NCBI RefSeq assembly: GCF_003285265.1
Contig: NZ_CP030239.1
Location: forward strand, 3,380,131-3,444,130
DNA length: 64,000 nucleotides
DNA from: Paracoccus mutanolyticus
GTDB lineage: Bacteria; Pseudomonadota; Alphaproteobacteria; Rhodobacterales; Rhodobacteraceae
Reading direction: 5' to 3'
The notes under the pieces: model-generated
The model's input: the letters and a program-made list of their open reading frames with translations, nothing else
Told to the model about the DNA's origin: nothing
The model's database searches: none
Part shown: positions 40,394 to 49,811 of the stretch, one piece after another
Numbering within the stretch: the first letter of the stretch is position 1
How the letters are laid out: the number at the start of each line of letters is the position of its first letter
Position numbers and translations under genes: made by a program

Positions 40394-41345
40394 GGGCGCG
40401 CGTTCGGACGGCCGCTTGCCGCTGACCATCCTGGGCGGTTTCCTGGGGGCCGGGAAAAGCACCTGGCTGCGCCATCAGCTGCACCAGGGCCGGTTCCGGG
40501 ACCATGCCATCCTGGTCAACGAGGCCGCGGAAACCCCGGTCGACAATCTGCTGCTGGCCGGAGCCCTGCGCCTTGGGGTGCTGGCAGGCGGCTGCGCCTG
40601 CTGCACCGGACAGGCCGCGCTGGTCGCCGCGCTGCGCGAGCTGTGCAACGATGCCAGCGGCCGCGATGCAGGACGGATCGGCGGGGTGCTGCTGGAAACC
40701 AGCGGGCTGGCCGATCCCGGGCGCATCGCCGCCGCCATCGCCGCCGATCCCGTCCTGTCGCGCCGATTGGCCCTGCGGGAAACGCTGGTCCTGGTCGACG
40801 GCCTGCACGGCGCCCGGCAGCTGGCGGACGAAGGCCTGGCCCGCGCGCAGATCGAGGCGGCGGACGCGCTGATCCTGACCAAGCCCGCCGAGGCGGCGGT
40901 CCTGGGGCGGCTGGCGCTGACCCTGCGCCGGATGAACCCCCATGCCGCGCTGTCGGCGGCCGAACAGGGCGTCGCGGTCCCCCTGCCCTCTGTACCGGAT
41001 GACCTGCGCCCGCTGGACCTGCCGCCGCTTGGCCCCAGCGAGCCCATCGCCCCTTATCGGCTGGCGGTCGGGCAGGATGGCGGCTGGGTGGCGCTGTCGA
41101 CCTGGCTGTCGGCGCTGCTGCACGCCCGGGGCGACGACATCGTGCGCATCAAGGGCGTGGTGCGCACGCCGGCGGGCCGGCTGCTGCTGCAATCGGTCCG
41201 CCGCGTGGTCCAGCCGCCCGAGATCCTGCCCGACGACGATGCGGCCCTGGCCGGCCCCGCGCCAGAGGAAGGCGTGATCGTGCTGATCGGCCGCGGCATG
41301 ACGGCCGAGACGCTGGAACGGTCCTGGCGGCGCTTTGGCGCCTAG
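40386..41345 (+). CDS. CobW/G3E-family metal-chaperone GTPase
   Basis: 319 residues. Walker A is ILGGFLGAGKSTWLRH. The metal-binding CxCC motif is LAGGCACCTGQAAL near residue 75. Switch/Walker B is GVLLETSGLADPG, and the guanine-specificity region is ALILTKPAEA where NKxD is usual. A C-terminal CobW_C-like domain (ALLHARGDDIVRIKGVV) follows. These GTPases load Zn, Co or Fe into client enzymes. Clients here may be the deacetylase and the dihydropyrimidinase. Its stop codon overlaps the convergent gene's stop (CTAG). Confidence 0.9.
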   Translation: MAEGARSDGRLPLTILGGFLGAGKSTWLRHQLHQGRFRDHAILVNEAAETPVDNLLLAGALRLGVLAGGCACCTGQAALVAALRELCNDASGRDAGRIGGVLLETSGLADPGRIAAAIAADPVLSRRLALRETLVLVDGLHGARQLADEGLARAQIEAADALILTKPAEAAVLGRLALTLRRMNPHAALSAAEQGVAVPLPSVPDDLRPLDLPPLGPSEPIAPYRLAVGQDGGWVALSTWLSALLHARGDDIVRIKGVVRTPAGRLLLQSVRRVVQPPEILPDDDAALAGPAPEEGVIVLIGRGMTAETLERSWRRFGA

Positions 41346-42775
41346 CCCAAGGGTGCGCCCGCCCCGCGCGCCGCCATGGGCGACAGGGCGCGCGGCAGGA
41401 ACCGGCCGCCCTGCTTGCTGCCCAGGATCTCGCCCTCCTGCATCACCACCTCGCCGCGCAGGATCGTCGCCTGGGGCCAGCCCGTGACCTCATACCCTTC
41501 CCATGGCGTATAATCCGAGCCGTGGTGCATCAGCGACTGGCTGATCGTCACGCGGCGATCCGGGTCCCACAGCACGATGTCGGCATCATAGCCCGGCGCG
41601 ATGCTGCCCTTGGTCGTCAGCCCATAGATCCGCGCGTGGTTGGTCGAGGTCAGGGCGACGAACTGGTTTTCCGTGATGCGACCCTTGACCACGCCCTCGG
41701 ACCACAGGATCGGCATGCGCACCGCGACCCCCGGGATCCCGTTCGGCACCCAGCGAAAGCCGGTGCGGGCCTTGGGGTTCTTCTTGCCCATCTCGCCCTC
41801 GAAATAGAACGGGCAATGGTCCGAGGAAAAGGTCTGGAACACCCCGGTCTGGATGCCGCTCCAGATCGCATCCCAGCTTTCGCGGTCGCGCGGCGGCGGC
41901 GAGCAGACGTATTTGCTGCCCGTGTCATCCATGTTCAGGCCCTTGAGGTCATCGGCCGTCAGCGAGACATATTGCGTGCAGGTCTCGCCCATGATCTTCA
42001 GCCCGCGGTTCTGCGCCCAGCGGATCTGCTCCATCGCCTCGCGCCCCGAGACATGGACGATCATGATGGGCACGCCGGTCAATTCGGCATGGCTGATGGC
42101 GCGGTGGGCGGCCTCGCGTTCGACGGACTGGGGGCGGGAAACGGCATGGTAATAGGGCGCAAGCTTGCCCGCCTTTTCCAGCTTTTCGGTCATGAAGCGG
42201 ATGGCGTCATAGCCTTCGCAATGGACCATGACCAGCGCGCCCTGCTCGCCCGCCGCGTCGAACACCTCCAGAAGCTCGCGGTCGTTCAGCACCATGTCGT
42301 CATAGGTCATGAACACCTTGAGCGAGGTATAGCCCCCCGCCACCAGCGCCGGCAGTTCCTGGCCCAGCACGGCGGGCGTGGGATCGGTCAGGATCAGGTG
42401 AAAGCCGTAATCGCAATAGGCCTGGCCCTCGGCCTCGGCATGATAGTCGGTGACGGCCTGGCGCAGCGACATGCCGCGCGATTGCAGCGCAAAGGGAATG
42501 ACGGTGGTGTTGCCCCCCGCGATGGCCGAGCGGGTGCCGCTTTCGAACCCGTCCGCCATCGCCGGTCCGCCAAAGGCCGGCTGGGCCAGATGCACATGGC
42601 TGTCGATGCCGCCGGGCATCACGCGCAGGCCGGTCGCGTCGATCTCGCGCCGTCCCGGGTCAAGCTCCAGCCCGATCGCCACGATCTTGCCATCCCGGAC
42701 GCCCACATCGGCGCGCGCGCTGTCTGCGGCGGTCACCACCGTGCCGCCCCGGATCACCAGGTCGAAATCCTGCAT
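41342..42775 (-). CDS. Dihydropyrimidinase/hydantoinase-family cyclic amidohydrolase
   Basis: 477 residues, intact. Metal ligands are visible as His60 and His62 in GGIDSHVHL, and the carbamylated lysine as Lys153 in YTSLKVFMTYDD. A third site is SSDHCPFYF. The family hydrolyses cyclic amides such as dihydrouracil, hydantoins or related rings. No pyd genes (dihydropyrimidine dehydrogenase, beta-ureidopropionase) are adjacent, so canonical pyrimidine degradation is not indicated. It converges with the CobW operon and may be its metal-dependent client. Confidence 0.9.
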   Translation of the reverse strand: MQDFDLVIRGGTVVTAADSARADVGVRDGKIVAIGLELDPGRREIDATGLRVMPGGIDSHVHLAQPAFGGPAMADGFESGTRSAIAGGNTTVIPFALQSRGMSLRQAVTDYHAEAEGQAYCDYGFHLILTDPTPAVLGQELPALVAGGYTSLKVFMTYDDMVLNDRELLEVFDAAGEQGALVMVHCEGYDAIRFMTEKLEKAGKLAPYYHAVSRPQSVEREAAHRAISHAELTGVPIMIVHVSGREAMEQIRWAQNRGLKIMGETCTQYVSLTADDLKGLNMDDTGSKYVCSPPPRDRESWDAIWSGIQTGVFQTFSSDHCPFYFEGEMGKKNPKARTGFRWVPNGIPGVAVRMPILWSEGVVKGRITENQFVALTSTNHARIYGLTTKGSIAPGYDADIVLWDPDRRVTISQSLMHHGSDYTPWEGYEVTGWPQATILRGEVVMQEGEILGSKQGGRFLPRALSPMAARGAGAPLG

Positions 42776-42794
42776 GGTCCTGTCCCTCCCCGTT

Positions 42795-43358
42795 CTAAAC
42801 CATCACGTCGCCGCCGTTCGGCGACAGCACTTGCCCGCAATAGAAGGCCCCGCCGGTTTCCGAGGCAAGCAGCAAGGCGGTCGGCGCAATCTCGTCGGGC
42901 TGGCCGAACCGCCCGACGGGCAACTGCCCCTTCTTCATGTCCAGCCACGCCTCGCTGTGGGCCATCAGCAGGGGCGTCTCGACCGGGCCCGGCGCAATGC
43001 CGTTCACCATGACATTGTGCGGCGCGCCTTCATAGGACAGGGCGCGGGTCAGCCCGACCACGCCCGCCTTGGCGGCGACATAGGCTGCCAGCCCCGGCGC
43101 GCCCTTGTAGGCCAGTTGCGATGCGATGTTCACGATGCGGCCGTAACGCCGCTCGACCATGCCGGGAAAGAAGGCGTGCGTCACCAGGAACACGCCGCGC
43201 AGGTTGACGCCCAGCATCCGGTCCCATTCCGCAACGGTGACATCGCCGAACGGCTTGTCCTTGCCGCCGATGCCGGCGCAGTTCACCAGGATGTCGGGTG
43301 CGCCCAGGACCTTGGCGGTCCAGTCGGCCAGGGCGGTAACCTGCGCCTCATCCGCGCG
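42795..43358 (-). pseudogene. Truncated short-chain dehydrogenase/reductase (N-terminus missing)
   Basis: The residues from ADEAQVTALADWTAKVLG through VNCAGIGGKD, the catalytic IVNIASQLAYKG...YVAAK (Ser-Tyr-Lys) and GPVETPL are intact, ending in GQVLSPNGGDVMV. The first 55-60 residues with the TGxxxGxG cofactor motif are absent. Sequence upstream of about 43358 belongs to a peptide-binding protein. The gene lies 19 bases downstream of the hydantoinase start on the same strand, so originally the two were probably one operon. Confidence 0.8.
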
Positions 43359-44343
43359 GCACCAGATAGTTCAGCGCCAGCCGCACCTTGGGATTGTCGA
43401 AGGGCGGCGTTTCGTTCTGCATCTCGACCCGGTGGATGAAGTTTCCGAACACCTTGTTGACCGTCACCCCCGGCATCTGTCCCAGCATGGACAGTTCGCG
43501 CGGCGACAGGTATTCCGCCACATCCACCGCCCCCGCCTGCAGGGCCGCCAGCCGGTTGGCGCTGGTCGGCATCTCGCGGAAGATTACCTTCTTCAGCTTC
43601 GGGACGCCGCGGTAATAATCGGTGTTGGCCTCATAGATGATTTCCTGGCCGGGCGAATATTTCGTCACCTTGTAGGGCCCGAACGAGGCCGAGTTGGTCG
43701 CCAGCCAGCGCTGGCCCCAGGGGTCCTCGGGCGTCAGGTGTTCCTTCATCGTGTCTGAATCGAGGATGCCCAGATCGCTGTTGATCCACAGCTTTTCCAG
43801 CAGCGGCGAGGCGTTGGGGATGCTGACCCGGACGGTCATGTCGTCGACCCTGGTGAAGGCCGCGTCGAAATCCTCGATCTTCAGGATCTGGGTCATGTAC
43901 CAGTGGAAGTTCGACTTCAGGTTCCAGCCCCGTTCGAACGACCACATGACATCGTCGGCATCCAGCGGATGCCCTGCCCCGCTGACCACGCCCGGGCGCA
44001 GATGAAAGGTGATCGACTTGAAGTCGGGCGCGACCTCCCATCGCTCGGCCAGGGCGCCGGTGATCTTCGAGAAGTCCTCATAGGAGATGCCATCCTCGGC
44101 CTTCTTCATCTCATAGGCCAGAAGCCGTTCGTTCACGTTCCGGCGCAGTTCGTGCACCGCCTCGGTCGGCGGGTATTCCTGATCCAGCGACTCCGGGGTG
44201 CGGGGACCGGCGACGATCAGCGTTTCCTGCGGGCTTTGCGCCCAGGCCGCCTGACCGCCCCAGGGCGCGGCCACCATCATCGCACCGATGGCAGCCTGCA
44301 TCAGCAGGCGATGCAGGGGCGAAGGGATATGGTTGATCTTCAA
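43348..44343 (-). pseudogene. Truncated dipeptide/oligopeptide-type substrate-binding protein (C-terminus missing)
   Basis: About 331 residues of an SBP family 5 (DppA/OppA) protein that normally has about 520. The signal peptide lies around RLLMQAAIGAMMVAAPWGGQ. Clear homology covers VVSGAGHPLDADDVMWSFERG, GPYKVTKYSPGQEIIYEA and NPKVRLALNYLVPR, then the frame ends in RG-stop as the dehydrogenase sequence starts. The start is taken as TTG at 44343 (LKINHIPSP) after GGGAG; an ATG at 44391 is possible. Downstream permease and ATPase genes are missing, consistent with a large deletion or misjoin. Confidence 0.78.
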
Positions 44344-44418
44344 GACGAAAACTCCCTGTTCTGGACCCCCTTTCCGCCCTTGTCTGCGCAAGGTTTCTGG
44401 ATGGTGAGTCGTCTACTA

Positions 44419-44432
44419 CATTGGATACAATG
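44419..44432. promoter_or_regulatory. Candidate GntR operator
   Basis: CATTG-GATA-CAATG, a perfect inverted repeat resembling FCD-type GntR sites of the TTGTATACAA kind. It lies between the divergent truncated binding-protein gene and the GntR gene at 44561. Confidence 0.5.
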
Positions 44433-44560
44433 AAATGAACAACGCTGGCTTCTGTCAATTGAAATTGCCCCTGCGCCGTGCGATAGCAAGGAAAAGCGCG
44501 GGAAAAAGGTGGGTGCGGTCGGTGACGTCCATTTTTCAGGCAGTCGATTGGTAGAACGTC

Positions 44561-45274
44561 ATGGAAGAAACAGGCATCCCCCCGCAGAAGCGCCGCCACG
44601 GCTATACCGAGCAGGAAATCACACGCCGCCTGATCGAGGCGATCTTCGAACAGCGGCTTCCGCCTGGGGAAAGGATCACGGAAAACCAGCTTGCCGATAT
44701 CTTCGGGGTCAGCCGCACGGTCGTGCGCCTGTCCATGAGCAAGCTTTCCGAGATCGGCGTTTTCAGAAAAACCCCCAACCTCGGATATACGATCGCCTCG
44801 CCCTCGCGCGCCGAGGCCAAGATGATGCTGGACGTGCGCAAGATGATCGAGCCCAGTATGGTCCGGTCCATCGCCGTGACCCGGTCGGCCGAACATCTGC
44901 AATCGCTTCTGGACCACATCGCCACCGAGGAGGCGGCGCGCAGCGCGGGCGACCGTTCGACCCTTGTGCGTCTGACCGGAGAGTTCCACCTGAAGCTGGC
45001 CGAGATCAGCGGCAACGTCTATCTGGTTCATATCATGACGCAGCTGCAGGTGCTGACCTGCCTTGCCATCCTGGTCCATGCCGAGTCCGAGACGGGATGC
45101 CCGAGGGACGAACACAGCAGCATCGTCAACGCCATCGCCCAAGGCGATGGGGAAAAGGCGGCGACCGAAATGGCGCATCACCTGTCCCATATCTCGGAAG
45201 AATTGCAGATCAACACCCTAAGGCCCGAGCCCAGCCTTGAAAGCGCGCTGCGCTGGCTGGGTGCCGCCCAGTAG
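44561..45274 (+). CDS. GntR-family (FCD) transcriptional regulator
   Basis: 237 residues. The winged helix (residues 14-80) reads YTEQEITRRLIEAIFEQRLP and SRTVVRLSMSKLSEIGV. The FCD domain (90-225) has AKMMLDVRKMIEPSMVRSIA, GEFHLKLAEISGNVYLVHIM and the metal-site histidine region HLSHISEEL. It is divergent from the truncated peptide-binding gene with a palindrome in between, so it probably regulated that lost importer operon. Confidence 0.9.
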   Translation: MEETGIPPQKRRHGYTEQEITRRLIEAIFEQRLPPGERITENQLADIFGVSRTVVRLSMSKLSEIGVFRKTPNLGYTIASPSRAEAKMMLDVRKMIEPSMVRSIAVTRSAEHLQSLLDHIATEEAARSAGDRSTLVRLTGEFHLKLAEISGNVYLVHIMTQLQVLTCLAILVHAESETGCPRDEHSSIVNAIAQGDGEKAATEMAHHLSHISEELQINTLRPEPSLESALRWLGAAQ

Positions 45275-45406
45275 GCTTGCCGACGCAGCTGGTACAACCA
45301 TAGCCCACGATGCCAGGGGCCAAGCCGCTTTCTGCACCGCAGAGAAAGCCTTGAGAACGCGGGACACCGTGCTAGGATCGCGCCGAAGCAGCATATTGGG
45401 GGGCCC

Positions 45407-46450
45407 ATGGCCAGTTCATCTCCCCCTCGTGGCAAGGCGGCCTCGGTGCCCGTCGATCTGGCCCTGCAGGGCGGCGGCTCTCACGGGGCATTCACATGGG
45501 GCGTGCTCGACCGATTGCTCGAGGAGGATTGGCTGACGATTGCCGGCATCTCGGGGACTTCGGCCGGGGCCATGAACGCCGCCGTTCTGGCCGACGGCTT
45601 TGCCCAGGGCGGGGCCGAGGGCGCGCGCAAGGCGCTGACCGCCTTCTGGGAATTCGTCGCCGATGCAGCCCGGCTCAGCCCGTTCCAGGCCACCCCCATC
45701 GACATGGCGCTGGGCAACTGGTCGCTGGCCCACTCGCCCGCCTTCGTCGCCATGGACATGCTGTCGCGGCTGGCCTCGCCCTATACGCTGAACCCGGCGG
45801 GGATCAATCCGCTGCTGCGGGTGCTGGAACGGGCGATCGACTTCGACCGCCTGCGCGCCGCGCCGATCAAGCTGTTCGTCACCGCCACCAACGTCCGCAC
45901 CGGGCGGGGCCGGGTCTTTCGCAACGCCGACCTGTCGCCTCAGGTGCTGCTGGCCTCGGCCTGCCTGCCGACGCTGTTCCAGGCGGTCGAGATCGACGGC
46001 GAAAGCTATTGGGACGGCGGCTATGCCGGCAACCCGACATTGACCCCCTTGGTGCGCGAGGTCGACAGCGACGACACCATCCTGGTCCCGATCAACCCCA
46101 TCGAGCGCCCCGGCGTGCCGCGCAGCGCGGCGGCCATCCTGAACCGGCTGAGCGAGGTTTCGTTCAACGCAGCGACCCTGAAGGAATTGCGCATGATCGC
46201 GCTGCTGCGCCAGGTCGCCGACCCCGGCAACGGAGAAGGCGCACGATGGGCGCGGATGCGGGTCCACATGGTGCCGAACGCGGTCATGACCAGCCTTGAC
46301 CACTCGTCCAAGCTGAACGCGGACCGGATCTTCCTGCGCTGGCTCCGCGACCGGGGCCGAGAGGCGGCGGACCGTTTCCTGACCGAAAACGGCCGGAACA
46401 TCGGCCAGCGGTCGTCCGTCGACATCGACACGCTTCTGGACGGGGTCTGA
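45407..46450 (+). CDS. Patatin-like phospholipase family protein
   Basis: 347 residues. The patatin motifs are present: oxyanion hole LALQGGGSHGAF, nucleophile Ser in GISGTSAGAM (GxSxG) and catalytic Asp in YWDGGYAGNP (DGG). Cytoplasmic or membrane-associated; no signal peptide. It is followed one base later by a GntP permease. In related bacteria such pairs often lie near 3-hydroxybutyrate genes, which may hint at polyester or lipid turnover. The substrate is not determined. Confidence 0.92.
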   Translation: MASSSPPRGKAASVPVDLALQGGGSHGAFTWGVLDRLLEEDWLTIAGISGTSAGAMNAAVLADGFAQGGAEGARKALTAFWEFVADAARLSPFQATPIDMALGNWSLAHSPAFVAMDMLSRLASPYTLNPAGINPLLRVLERAIDFDRLRAAPIKLFVTATNVRTGRGRVFRNADLSPQVLLASACLPTLFQAVEIDGESYWDGGYAGNPTLTPLVREVDSDDTILVPINPIERPGVPRSAAAILNRLSEVSFNAATLKELRMIALLRQVADPGNGEGARWARMRVHMVPNAVMTSLDHSSKLNADRIFLRWLRDRGREAADRFLTENGRNIGQRSSVDIDTLLDGV

Positions 46451-46451
46451 C

Positions 46452-47893
46452 ATGGGGCTGACCGCATTCTGCTGGCGTTGGCGCTGCTGATCTGGCTGGC
46501 CTATCGCGGCTGGAGCGTGCTGCTGCTGGCGCCGGTCGCCGCGCTTCTGGCGGCCGCCATCTCGGGCGAACCGTTGCTGGCGCATTGGACGCAGACCTTC
46601 ATGGGCGCGGGCGCAGGGTTCATCGGTCAGTTCTTCCCGCTGTTCCTGCTGGGCGCGGTCTTTGGCAAGCTGATGGAGGACAGCGGATCGGTCCGCGCCA
46701 TCGCCGACCTGCTGACCCGGACGCTGGGCCCTGGCCGTGCCATCCTGGCCGTGGTCCTGGCGGGCGCGGCGCTGACCTATGGCGGCGTCAGCCTGTTCGT
46801 CGCGCTGTTCGTGCTGGCACCCATGGCCGAGGCGCTTTTTCGCCGCGCCCGGATCCCGCGCAGGCTGATGCCTCCGGCGATTGCACTGGGCACATTCACC
46901 TTTACCATGATGGCGCTGCCCGGCACCCCCGCGATCCAGAACGCCATTCCGATGCCGTTCTTTGGCACGACGCCCTTTGCCGCACCGGGACTGGGGCTCG
47001 TCGCCTCGGCGATCATGCTGGGTTTCGGCTTGTGGTGGCTGGCCCGTGCCGAACATGCCGCGCGCGCCCGGGGCGAAGGCTTTTCCGACAGCCGCGTTCC
47101 GGGCGTGGACGAAACCGTCCTGCGCCAGCGGGCGGTGACGGCGCGCGAGTTCGACCCGGCCGAGGCCCCGCACGGCCATCAAAGTACCGAACTGCCCCCA
47201 CCAATGATTGCCGTGCTGCCCCTGTTCGTGGTGATCGGGGTGAACATGGCCATGTCCTTTCTGATCCTGCCGGCGCGATCCTTCGACTGGCTGGCGCAGC
47301 CGCGCTGGGGCGGGACGGACATCGGCGCGGTCAGCGGCGTCTGGTCGGTCGCGGTGGCGCTTGCGGCGGCGATCCTGATCGTGCTGGTCCTGAACCGGCC
47401 GCGCCTGACGCGGCTGCGCGAAACCCTGGATGCCGGTGCCAGCGCCTCGGTCCTGCCGATCTTTGCGGTGGCAAGTCTGGTCGGCTTCGGTGCCGTCGTC
47501 GCCGCGCTGCCGGCCTTTGACCTGGTGCGCGACTGGGTGCTGTCGATCCAGGGCGGCCCGCTGGTCTCCATGGCGGTCGCCACGAACATCCTGGCAGCGC
47601 TGACCGGCTCAGCCTCGGGCGGGCTGACCATCGCGCTGGACGCGCTGGGTCCGACCTATCTGGAACGTGCGGCCGAACTGGGCATCGATCCGCAACTTTT
47701 GCATCGCGTCGCGGTGATGAGCGCGGGGACGCTCGACAGCCTGCCCCACAGCGGCGCGGTCGTGACGCTGCTGTCGGTCTGCGGTGTTTCGGCCCGGCAA
47801 AGCTATCGCGACATCGTCATGGTGGCCATTGTCGGCGCCCTGCTGGCGCTGGTCGCGGTGATCGCGCTGGGAACGCTGCTGGGCAGCTTCTAG
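46452..47893 (+). CDS. GntP-family permease (frameshifted at the 5' end)
   Basis: About 480 residues with about twelve membrane helices. Typical GntP features are FFPLFLLGAVFGKLMEDSGS, LAGAALTYGGVSLFVALFVL, TMMALPGTPAIQN and LTGSASGGLTIALDALGP. One base is missing near 46462, so the likely ATG at 46452 (MGLTG..LLALALLIW) is out of frame with the rest. Family members carry gluconate or short hydroxy acids such as 3-hydroxybutyrate. The patatin partner makes the latter plausible. Confidence 0.88.
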
Positions 47894-47905
47894 CGCCTGC
47901 CGGGC

Positions 47906-47941
47906 GGCGGGTCCTGGGGCCTTCATCGGCCCGGACCCGCC
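47906..47941. terminator. Possible bidirectional terminator hairpin
   Basis: Nine-base arms GGCGGGTCC / GGACCCGCC with an inner GGCC/GGCC pairing, between the convergent GntP and aldolase genes. There is no T tract. Confidence 0.4.
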
Positions 47942-47952
47942 CCGCGGCCCCG

Positions 47953-48732
47953 TCAGTCGGCGCGGGCCTTTTCCAGGTGCTGGCGGGCCGCCTGATCCAG
48001 ATGGTTCAGGTCCGACGAGATCGAGGCGAAGGTGAAGCCTTCGTCCAGCCTTTGCCGCGCAACATCGCCGTGGCCGGTGTGGATGCCCGTGGCGATCCCG
48101 GCGGCGGCGCCGGCCTCGCGGATCCGGGCCAGAGCGGCCTCGAAATCCTCGGCGCGGGCCGGATCGGTGATCGTCTCGCCCCCCAGCGCCAGCATCAGAT
48201 CGCCCGGACCGACGTAAAGGCCGTCGATCCCCTCGACCGCGGCGATGGCGTCCAGGTTGGCCAGCCCTTCGTGCGTCTCGATCATGGCGATGCAGGCGAC
48301 CTCGGCGTTCATGTCGGCCGTGCGCGGGCCCGACCGCAAACCCGCCCGCATCGGCCCGTAACTGCGCGTTCCCAGCGGCGGAAAGCGGCACGCCCTTGCG
48401 GCCGCGCGGGCTTGCTCCGGGGTGTCGATCAGCGGCACGATCACCCCCTGGGCGCCAGCGTCCAGCGCCTGCCCGATCAGCGCCGGATCATTGGCCGCCA
48501 CGCGGACCATGCCGCCGCAGGCGCTGCCGGCCAGCGCGGCCCCTGCGTCGATGCCGATCAGACCGTTCAGAACGGCGTGATAGTCCAGAAAGCCGTGCTG
48601 CGCGTCGAAGCAGACGTAATCGTAGCCATGCCGGGCCGCGCGCTCCTGCACGGCCGGAACCGGCAGTTGCGACCAGTAGCCGACCAGCCGCTCACGCGCG
48701 CGAAGGCGCGCGGCAAAGGTCCAGTTTCCCAT
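47953..48732 (-). CDS. HpcH/HpaI-family aldolase
   Basis: 259 residues, intact. Class II 2-keto-4-hydroxy acid aldolase fold: YDYVCFDAQHGFLDY (the D-x-Q-HG variant), MVRVAANDPALIGQALDAGAQGVIVPLID, FPPLGTRSYGPMRAGL and IAMIETHEGLANLDAIAAV, with the metal-binding Glu/Asp near VGPGDLMLALG. It would cleave a 4-hydroxy-2-oxo acid to pyruvate and an aldehyde. It is the last gene of a run with two dehydrogenases and a DapA-type lyase. Confidence 0.92.
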   Translation of the reverse strand: MGNWTFAARLRARERLVGYWSQLPVPAVQERAARHGYDYVCFDAQHGFLDYHAVLNGLIGIDAGAALAGSACGGMVRVAANDPALIGQALDAGAQGVIVPLIDTPEQARAAARACRFPPLGTRSYGPMRAGLRSGPRTADMNAEVACIAMIETHEGLANLDAIAAVEGIDGLYVGPGDLMLALGGETITDPARAEDFEAALARIREAGAAAGIATGIHTGHGDVARQRLDEGFTFASISSDLNHLDQAARQHLEKARAD

Positions 48733-48744
48733 GCGCTTTTCCTT

Positions 48745-49803
48745 TCACGCGGCTTCGTGGGCGGCCAGCACGGCCGGAACGTCGACGGACAGCGTGCCCG
48801 CCTGTTCGATCAACCCGGCCAGGATGCCGGGATACAGGGTGACGCCCTGGTCCAGGGCCTTGCGCTTGCGGGCCAGCGCCGCCTGCCCCGGCAGGCGCAC
48901 CGGCTGGTCGGGGTTGCGCGGGGGCGAGGCAAGGCAGGCATCCACCAGCCAGCCGGTCTGCTTCAGGAAGGCCTCCGCGCCGCCGAAAGCCGCCGGGTCA
49001 TAAACCGAGATGGTCACCGCCGCATTCGTCCCCTTGGGCGCATCGGCACGGCCATAGCCCGCCAGCCCCTGGGTGATCGCCTCGACCGACAGCGCCATGC
49101 CATAGCCTTTCTGGCCGTGGTCCAGCCCGCCGGTCGGCAGCAGCGTGCCGCCCTCCAGCACCGCCTTGGGGTCGGTTGTGGGCTTGCCCGTGGCGTCGGC
49201 CACCCAGGCGTGGTCATAGACGCGCCCTTCGCGGATCATGCGCTGCGCCATGTTGACCGTGGTGATCGAGGCCGAGATGTCGATCAGGATCGGGTCGCCC
49301 GGCGTCGGGATGCCGTAGGCCACCGGATCGGGCGTGAACACCCCCTTGAGCCCGCCAAAGGGCGCCACCTGCGCCCCCGAGGGGGACGACGAGGCGATCG
49401 AGATCATCAGCCCCTGGCTGGTCGCATCCTCCAGATAGGCGGCCAGCGCGCCGATATGGTGGCTGTCGCCGATGACCAGCGTCGCGGTACCGTATTCGCG
49501 GGCCCGCGCGCAGGCCAGCTTGACGCCCTGGGCGACCAGCCAGGCGCCGGGCAGGCGCGTGCCGCGCCAGCAGATCGCGGCGCCCTTGTCGGAGACCGTC
49601 TCGGGCGTGCCGTCGCGGGTCATGACCCCGTCCGCGATGCTTTGCAGATACCAGGGCGCCAGCGCCAGGCCGTGGGTCGTGTGGCCCATCAGGTCGGCCT
49701 CGACCAGGTATTTCGCCACGGCCTCGGCCTTGTCATCGGCCAGCCCGGCGGCCCGGAACAGCTCGGCAGAGAAACCTCGCAGGATATCGGCTTTGATCGT
49801 CAT
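48745..49803 (-). CDS. Ldh family (malate/L-lactate/ureidoglycolate-type) dehydrogenase
   Basis: 352 residues, intact. NAD(P)-dependent MDH/LDH2-family features: EADLMGHTTHGLALAPWYL (catalytic His region), GDSHHIGALAAYLEDATSQG, FTPDPVAYGIPTPGDPILID, LLPTGGLDHGQKGYGMALSV. These enzymes reduce or oxidise 2-oxo/2-hydroxy acids or cyclic imino acids. It lies eight bases before the next dehydrogenase and twelve before the aldolase, forming one operon. Confidence 0.92.
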   Translation of the reverse strand: MTIKADILRGFSAELFRAAGLADDKAEAVAKYLVEADLMGHTTHGLALAPWYLQSIADGVMTRDGTPETVSDKGAAICWRGTRLPGAWLVAQGVKLACARAREYGTATLVIGDSHHIGALAAYLEDATSQGLMISIASSSPSGAQVAPFGGLKGVFTPDPVAYGIPTPGDPILIDISASITTVNMAQRMIREGRVYDHAWVADATGKPTTDPKAVLEGGTLLPTGGLDHGQKGYGMALSVEAITQGLAGYGRADAPKGTNAAVTISVYDPAAFGGAEAFLKQTGWLVDACLASPPRNPDQPVRLPGQAALARKRKALDQGVTLYPGILAGLIEQAGTLSVDVPAVLAAHEAA

Positions 49804-49811
49804 GTCGGTCC

